This document shows positions 57,484 through 64,000 of a DNA stretch of 64,000 nt, piece by piece. Under the pieces are notes generated by a model. It was not told where the DNA came from, made no database searches, and was given only the letters and a program-made list of their open reading frames with translations. A program made the translations under genes and the position numbers. Source of the stretch: Echinarachnius parma (taxonomy: Eukaryota > Echinodermata > Echinoidea > Clypeasteroida > Echinarachniidae); NCBI GenBank assembly GCA_037951105.1, contig JBAMJV010008203.1, positions 1 to 64,000 on the forward strand. The letters are read 5' to 3'. Each line of letters starts with the position of its first letter. Within the stretch, counting starts at the first letter, position 1.

Positions 57484-57747
57484 TGTATACTGTGACATGA
57501 CTACAGACGGCAATTTGAGAGAAATATTCACAGTTGATAATTTTATAAATTATCACTCGGTCATGGCTTTTTTACTTAACCACTTTCTGTTCAAGTTTTC
57601 ATTATGACTTTCAGCTCATGTATGAATAATCCAAATTATGGCGATATTTCATCAATCTTGTAACTTTAATTTAAATCCACTTAATATGTATTAACGCAGT
57701 TCCCGTATATTATCATTTTTTTTCTTCTTTTGCTCTTCAATCCACAG

Positions 57748-57904
57748 AGTTCGTATACCACAGTGCCCCCTCCCCGTGCTGAGTCTAACTGCTCTCTTGA
57801 AAGAAGTGTTTAGTCCGAATGATTACACCCTCTACGCTGACTTACAACCAGGGACAGATGTTCAGTACCCAGCGTACTATCAGCATGCAGTGAAGAGCGA
57901 ATGA
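57748..57904 (+). CDS. Glycine N-methyltransferase-like, last exon
   Basis: The exon begins after TCAATCCACAG and completes a lysine codon. It encodes VRIPQCPLPVLSLTALLKEV, FSPNDYTLYADLQPGTDV and QYPAYYQHAVKSE before TGA. This matches the GNMT C-terminus ([37 protein letters not shown]) in length and spacing. The total of the visible exons is about 285 residues against about 293 for vertebrate GNMT, consistent with one missing 5' exon. Confidence 0.85.
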
Positions 57905-58009
57905 TGACCGGTGCAGCTTGTCATACTTGTTTGTGAATAATTAAAACGAATTGCGTGGATGTTATTCACATTGACGCAGAAGATCTAGTTGAAGTGGATA
58001 GATTTTTGT

Positions 58010-58222
58010 TGGATGTGGTCATAATAATAATTAATAATAATGGTGGCTACGTATATAGCGCACGTTCCGTCTTTCGACGCTCGCGGCGCATCACTATTAT
58101 TACCCCGGTCATCGGATACATACTGCACTCAATCCAGCATTTCCACTCCCTCGGGAGCATTCCAGCTAGGCAACCTCGTAGGTGCACACAGTGCTAAGTA
58201 ACTCGTTCCATCCTTCCGGGTA
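58010..58222 (-). mobile_element. SINE 3' part, copy C
   Basis: Read on the minus strand it carries GGGTACCCGGAAGGATGG, CCTCGAGGTTGCC-like and GAATGCTCCCGAGGGAGTGG words, then an ATT-rich tail at 58021-58043. Confidence 0.8.
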
Positions 58223-58509
58223 CCCAAGCTGCATAATTTACACACAGTTTGATAATGCCAATTTTACACCCAGTTGTATAATGCCAATTGTGTAGAGAAA
58301 TAGTTTTGGGGGCCAAATGCTGCAATCTACTTTCGAAAATATTCAATGATTACGTGAAATCGAGAGTGAATCATGCAAAACGACCACACCTAACAAAATA
58401 ATATAAACGATGTCCAGCTATATTCGGTTTTAAAATAGAATCTATGCCATATTTTGAATTATTTATAATAAAAGTGACAATATTTATATTTCACCCCATC
58501 ATATAGGCT

Positions 58510-59325
58510 AGGGGAGACCGGGGCTAAAAGTAACACTTTTTAAAGTTTTAGCCATAAAATGAAATCGTTTTGTCTGTAAGTTCAATTACCGTTATGTTAC
58601 TAATGTTCAAAGTGTATGCTAGTGTGACACATAATACCATGGTTAGATATCAAGTAGTTCTCAGTAAACGAGCTGATAAAAAATGAAAATGCCATGTTGC
58701 AACTTGCCCCGCTCTCGGGGCAAGTTGTTACATGTATGTTAAAGAAACTTAGGCACGAAAAATGATTCTGAATCTGATGGAATGTATGTATACTGTTTGC
58801 TAGGGCCTGCTTTATGTTTTTTTTTGCCAATTGAAATTCCAAACATTAACACTGGTACACGAATGTGTAGGTACTCAGAAATGAAAATGTGTGTACACAC
58901 TGACACACCGGGGCACGTTGTAACATCCCGTCACAACGTATCCCGTTACAACGTGCCCCGGTGTGTCAGTGTGTACAACAATCTTTTTTTCTCAAAAACA
59001 AAGCCACGTGCCATCACTTTATAACATGCCAAAATGTGCTTGAAACAACATCATTTCACATCATACCTGCCACCTTTTATAATTTCAAAATCTCTACCCA
59101 CTATGACAAAAATATTGCAAAATTCATATTTTACTTTCCAGGCTCAAAAGCGTGATGTTGAGATAATTTTACTCTCCTGCACTCACTCCTCGCGATTTCT
59201 CATGTAAAGCAAGATCGGTACGGGTGAACACAGCAGATTTGGTTTAAAAGTAGGTACGCCATCTATGGTGGAGTAACAGGCTGTGTTACAATGTACCCCT
59301 GTTACTTTTAATCCCGGTCTCCCCT
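58510..59325. mobile_element. Foldback element with AGGGGAGACCGGG ends
   Basis: The ends AGGGGAGACCGGG(G)(CT)AAAAGTAACA and their inverse bound 816 bp. The interior has a ~25-bp-arm hairpin (58899-58974) with CACTGACACACCGGGGCACG mirrored, and several GGGGCAAGTTG-type words. No ORF of note. Confidence 0.87.
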
Positions 59326-59795
59326 ACTACATATTTATACCATGCATTGCACATTGTGTATGTTACGTGTCATCAAACTTAGGTTAATTATACATTTGCC
59401 TTATCTAATTCATATTTACATTCACGGGCTAGTTTGTAATAGTGTAGTATTGTATTCCATTTTACTCAATGTTTTTGAATGATGCTTGGCTTTTTTATAA
59501 AGTGTGTAAGCTTATGTACGTGGACCTGAATGGAACAACTTGCTGAAACAAATACAACAAATAATATAGCCGTTCATTTCATTTTTCTTGAAAGTAATCT
59601 CAATAACTGGTTATTCTGTTAATGGTCAAATAACCCGACATTTGCTTGAAGCATATAGATTCATTCGCAAAGTTGTTTGCAAATGTTCTTGCCATTCGTG
59701 AAATAGTCGACGTCGGCCGACGATTTGTCCAATATATTTGTAAATTTATATGCAAACGCTATAGTTATTTCTACGAATAATTATTAAATGAAGAT

Positions 59796-59910
59796 CTCAG
59801 GAATGATTGCAGTGTGTATCCGTTGACTGGGGTAATAATAATCGTGTAAAGCGCTATGATCCCCACGGGAACAGTGCTATATAAATAACCGTTATTATTA
59901 TTATTATTAT
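59796..59910 (+). mobile_element. SINE 3' tail, copy D
   Basis: It has GTGTATCCGTTGACTGGGGTAA, AAAGCGCTATGATC and a tail of (ATT)n. The word GTATCCG-TGAC is shared with copy B. Confidence 0.75.
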
Positions 59911-59925
59911 GTATAATGCCTTTAC

Positions 59926-60235
59926 TTTTTCGAAAAAATACCAAGGAGGTTTTCAAATAGTTGTTGATGATCTCTCTATTGAATCATTTTTTTAACAAAT
60001 TATCACATTCACATTTTTAAAACAAAAAATGGTTGAAACCGATATGTATTTAGAGAGCTCCCTTTTGTGTTGTATTGGCTGCTTTTTTTGTTATGATAAC
60101 AGCATTTTAACTTAGCCGTTTATAAGTTTGTTAACCTTTCGGGCATGTCGGAATTATAACTAATAGTTTGTAATGAAATGGTGCACGTTTTTGTTACTAT
60201 CATTCAGTTAGACCCATACTGCACTATCCCTTTAA
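59926..60235 (-). mobile_element. TTAA MITE, 5' half, copy 11
   Basis: Reverse-orientation half copy from GTTGTTGATGATCTCTCTATT to CACTATCCCTTTAA, more diverged than the others. Confidence 0.75.
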
Positions 60236-61277
60236 TGTTTTATTGTAGTTATGTGTACTGTTGTAATGAATATCTTGCTTTCTTTAATTATACTGCTCAA
60301 CAATATTGACACGTAAATTAAGTCAGTATTACGCATGTATAATATAACTATATAAATGTTTGTTCGTTATAAACTGCACTCGTGATACTTTATGGATTTG
60401 TCGTAAATACTTTGGTATGACGGGGTACTCATCTCCGCGCACTATGCAGATTATTTATTTTATATTGTATACAAATGTATATATATTAATTCAAATTTAT
60501 TTAATCGGAAGATAATTAATTGAACTATAATATATACAAAGTATAATGTTGCATGGTTATATTAATTGTGAATGTAATATTTTAACAAGTTATATGTTTC
60601 ATGTGAAACTATATTTATTATTTATTGCCGTTTGATAATATTGACAATAATTACACTGTACATGGTGTTACTGCATCCTACTACACATATTTGTACTAAA
60701 GTCGCTATAATAAAACCGCAGAATACCTAAGAAGCGCTCGTGAAAAGTTTGTTCATTCTTCGTCTGGATGACGAGTAACATAGGATATACACATAGAAAG
60801 TAATCCAACTTGTTGTATCTTAGTATAATAATAAATATAACATTCTTTCTTTAAGATTTAGATATCAGATTAAGACTATAGGGCTTATTATTTTTCTCTT
60901 TGAATACAGGATGGCTGAGGAGACAAAACAAATCCGCCTTGCAATCTGTATTATTTGGGTAATTTGTTTCTGACCCAGATTCTCCTGGGATATAACACAC
61001 ATTCACACACACACTTTGTTTCATATGTTATTCCTCCAAATAAACGGAACAAAAAACATCAATAACAATATTTCGTGAACACAATTATGCATCATATACA
61101 TGGATGTTCCATTACAGAAAGGGAATTACATATAAATAACAATTTACATCATATAATTATGAACTACGTGCGAATAATGAAAATTTGAGGTTTTTAAGCT
61201 AAGCTAAAAAAGAAAAAGAAAAAAAATAATGTTTACAAGTATATAATCATTATATCAATACTTTTAAATGTTACAAG

Positions 61278-61283
<6 letters not shown>
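60236..61283. other. No gene recognised
   Basis: A/T-rich; no domain or known repeat seen. Confidence 0.5.

Positions 61284-61338
<55 letters not shown>
61284..61338. repeat. (CA)n microsatellite
   Basis: A continuous CA dinucleotide run. Confidence 0.97.
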
Positions 61339-61340
<2 letters not shown>

Positions 61341-61599
61341 TCTACAATAACAACAACAGTACAACATAAACCAGCAAAGTTTGGCAGATAAAACACGCAG
61401 CGTCTGATTTCGATTAGTTCCATGTTTTCTCGGTCAATATAAATATGAACTGAAGTTATGGACGGAAAAGGCACAACCAAGTGCTATGAAATTTGCTATT
61501 TAGTTATTAAAAGATAAACAAATGTGTTACCCTATCTTGAACGCATTATAGAAAATCATATGAAACGTACTATCATTATACGCTACACGTATTTTAACT

Positions 61600-62322
61600 T
61601 AAAGGGACTTAGTAAAATTTTCCTACTCCTCAAAACTTACTTGGAACTCTAGTGGTTCTCTCATACCTTATCAGGGGCGTAGACAACGGGGGGGATGAGG
61701 GGGATGCATCCCCCCACCTCACAAGGTGGGGGGGATGACATGTACAATCATCCCCCCAGGTTTTAGGGAAGGATATATTTTTTTGTGTGTATCTATACGA
61801 GTGAAAAAGAAAACATTAGTTGTATGCATAGGCGTACCCAGGGGGGGGGGGGGGGGTTGGCTGTTCAACCCCCCCCCCCCCCTTTGACCCAAAAATGGCT
61901 GTAAGGGGGGGGTTTGAGATAACAAGAATATACATTGCATCAACCATTCATCATTTTGTGCACATGTCAACAAAGTTACTAGATCCCTTTTCTAGTAACT
62001 TTGGGGATTGATAAAATGTGATCCGATATGTCCACCCAGTGTGAAATTCCATGATAATTGGATGTTATAGGGCCAAGTAATGAGCGAAAATGCAAAGTGA
62101 TATTTGTTAACTCATTGTCCTAACTTTGTACACAGTTGAAAGATTCAAATTTAAACATTTCAATCATACATATATTACAATGAAAGACAAATGTGGGTAC
62201 CGAAACCTTTCCCATTCTGCTATTGGTAATACGAATACAACATGGTTTGCATGTAATGATTGCTTGAGTTAACTGCTAGGTACGTTTTGTCCATTTAGCC
62301 AATGTTACTTGATCCTTTAAAG
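61600..62322. mobile_element. Inverted-repeat element with TTAAAGG ends
   Basis: It starts TTAAAGGGACTTAGTAA and ends with the approximate inverse TTACTTGATCCTTTAA. A central hairpin reads AAAGTTACTAGATCCC and TTCTAGTAACTTT. A GGCGTACCCAGGGGG element with G and C runs (61826-61910) interrupts the left half. A partial relative is at 34503-34877. Confidence 0.75.
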
Positions 62323-62540
62323 TTTGTCCCGATAGTCAACAAACAGTGCTGAAACAAACAAGTGCGTCTTCTAAATAACAAACGTCATCCAAACCTGAGT
62401 CATCCAAAACGAGGTCACATTGGGGGCAAGAAGTGGACGGGGTGGGATGTGAGGGGGATACGCTGCAATTCACCTGTTGCTCTCAACTCTGGATAATAAT
62501 GGCATACACGTATGGCAAGCCGTTTTAACATTTATTCCTA

Positions 62541-62905
62541 TTTCTTGATATCAAGAATTCAATTCTTGATATCAAGAATTCGACTTCTTGATATCAAAAA
62601 TTCATTTCTTGATATCAAGAATTCAATTCTTGATATCAAGAATTCAATTCTTGATATCAAGAATTCAATTCTTGATATCAAGAATTACCATTGCTTTACA
62701 ACAGAAAATAATTTCTTGATATCAAGAATTCATCATTTCTTGATATCAAGAAATCAATTCTTGATATCAAGAATTCATTTCTTGATATCAAGAATTCAAT
62801 TCTTGATATCAAGAATTCATTTCTTGATATCAAGAATTCATTTCTTGATATCAAGAATTCAATTCTTGATATCAAAAAATAGAATTCATGATATCAAGAA
62901 TTCAA
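62541..62905. repeat. Array of a 16-bp perfect palindrome
   Basis: TTCTTGATATCAAGAA, a perfect 16-bp palindrome, is repeated about 16 times with spacing near 21 bp (linkers TTCAA or TTCA). A short unique gap lies at 62690-62710. It generates an open frame of repeated FLISRI/LDIKNS peptides that should not be taken as a gene. Confidence 0.95.
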
Positions 62906-63329
62906 TTCGTATTTCGAACGCAAGACTATTGCAAGAATTATTTTGATATCGAGCGCAAAAGTAATGCAAACATTCACAGTTGATTTCGAGCGCAAATGTA
63001 ATGCAGAAATTCATTCTGATTTCGTGCTCAAAAGTTGCGCTCAAATTCATTGTGATTCGATTTCGAACGCAAAAGTTGTGCACGAATGAATCCTGCCTGA
63101 GTGGTGCGGTGTCGAAAGTCAATGTATCGCGAAAATTCAACTAATGCAAGAATTCATGTTGCCAGTTTGCAGTGCATTTACTGTCTCTGTGATATTCCTT
63201 GTAGAAAATTTTCATTTCATACTGTTTCAACATATGTTTTTTAGACCATTGATTAATGTTACATTGAAAATGTTGGATGTGATTTTCCAGTTTAATTACT
63301 TGTTATAAAACACGCGTCTTTCAAAAACG

Positions 63330-63830
63330 TAAAACGGCAACATATCAAGAAATCATTTCGTGATATGTTGCCAATAGACAATGCGCAAGCCTGTAGCAAA
63401 GATTACCCCGTGTGTAATAATATATTCACGTTTTTACTGCGCAATTTATTTCAAAATATTTTTGATCACGTCATTTAAAATAATACTGTCCGATCTGATC
63501 ATTTTCAGCAAAAAGACATCTAAATTGACTTACAAAACACGCATTGTAAAAATGATAAATTGGCAACATATCAAGAATTCATGCGGAACTAATGAATTTG
63601 TGATATGTTGCCAAATTGTGCATTTACAATGCGTATTTGTAAGTCTTTTTAGAAGTTATTTTGCTTTAAAAATATCACATCTGACGTTACTATTTCAACT
63701 AAAATACAAGTATATTTTACAATTGATCATTCAGAAAAACACGTGGACATATTTATTGCACAAGGGACAATCTTTACAACAGGTTTACGCAACGTTTATT
63801 GGCAACATATCACGAAATGATAAAAACGCA
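63330..63830. repeat. GGCAACATATCA hairpins
   Basis: GGCAACATATCAAGAAAT is paired with TTCGTGATATGTTGCC at 63342-63374. A second, wider hairpin spans about 63525-63650 (TTACAAAACACGCATTGTAA and its approximate inverse outside GGCAACATATCA). A further half-site is at 63800-63812. Confidence 0.8.
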
Positions 63831-64000
63831 CGTGGCCGATATTTGGGCTCAGACTGCAGCAGTTATGTTTACTTAGGCTCTAGGGCGGTGTGTACACAGC
63901 TCTATGGTGTGTGTTCACAAAGCACGCCCTGAATCTGGACTAGAGACTGCTATGCGGCAGTTTTGTGAATAGGCTCTAGCGCGAGTCGTATAGGGCGGTG
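63831..64000. other. Window end, imperfect repeats
   Basis: GGCTCTAG-GCG words occur at 63868 and 63972, and TAGGGCGGTG occurs twice. The repeat appears to continue past the window. Confidence 0.45.

Larger units (their letters stand above)
53946..57747. other. Methyltransferase last intron
   Basis: It holds an inverted-terminus element (54216-55825), a TTAA MITE (56111-56685), a tandem-repeat element (56973-57319) and a foldback MITE (57324-57483). No other exon is recognised. Confidence 0.8.

Noticed and set aside
62512-62946. 144-codon frame of repeated FLISRI/LDIKNS peptides
   Set aside because: It is produced entirely by the 21-bp palindromic satellite.
63381-63932. 183-codon open frame at the window end
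   Set aside because: It runs through the GGCAACATATCA hairpins, has no recognisable domain and has a low-complexity hydrophobic composition, so it is most likely a chance frame.

Overview
This is intron-rich, repeat-dense, AT-rich animal DNA. No bacterial, organellar or viral gene block is visible. Two protein-coding loci on the + strand are supported by family motifs and GT-AG exon joins. The many foldback elements, tRNA-derived SINEs and CR1-like LINEs, with a calcium-sensing-type class C receptor, suggest a marine invertebrate, possibly a deuterostome (echinoderm, hemichordate or lancelet). The taxon is an inference and was not tested.

Locus 1 (4.0-23.8 kb, +) is the 3' part of a class C GPCR of the calcium-sensing receptor group. 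It has a ligand-binding-domain exon (4023-4786), a 124-bp nine-cysteine-domain exon (20555-20678) and a seven-helix terminal exon (22774-23773) with two reading-frame breaks. Its 15.8-kb intron carries a LINE, several inverted-repeat elements and, just before the 124-bp exon, decayed tandem copies of that exon. The 5' exons are not visible.

Locus 2 (50.5-57.9 kb, +) is a glycine N-methyltransferase-like gene. Five exons are in compatible phase: 50560-50716, 51120-51247, 52050-52300, 53782-53945 and 57748-57904. The first visible exon has two frame breaks and the start codon lies further upstream. One intron holds a head-to-head array of a 16-bp repeat and another a 1.6-kb inverted-repeat element. 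The two genes show no obvious functional link.

The rest is mostly mobile and repetitive DNA. There are three LINE copies with coding remnants (14.2-16.5 kb minus; 35.1-38.5 kb plus; 40.05-41.19 kb plus) and an older LINE tail (2.3-2.6 kb minus). At least ten copies of a ~550-bp TTAA-flanked inverted-repeat MITE are present. Two copies of a ~780-bp element with GGTAACGGAAGGAC repeats occur, one inserted in a LINE with an exact 6-bp target duplication. There are also many single foldback elements, five pieces of a tRNA-headed SINE family, short-period satellites (a 16-bp palindrome array, a 19-20-bp array, GAGTCC hexamers) and about twenty long poly-C/poly-G runs. I saw no convincing new multi-gene system. 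The most unusual items are the nested insertion, the exon duplications, the palindrome array and the mirrored 16-bp array.
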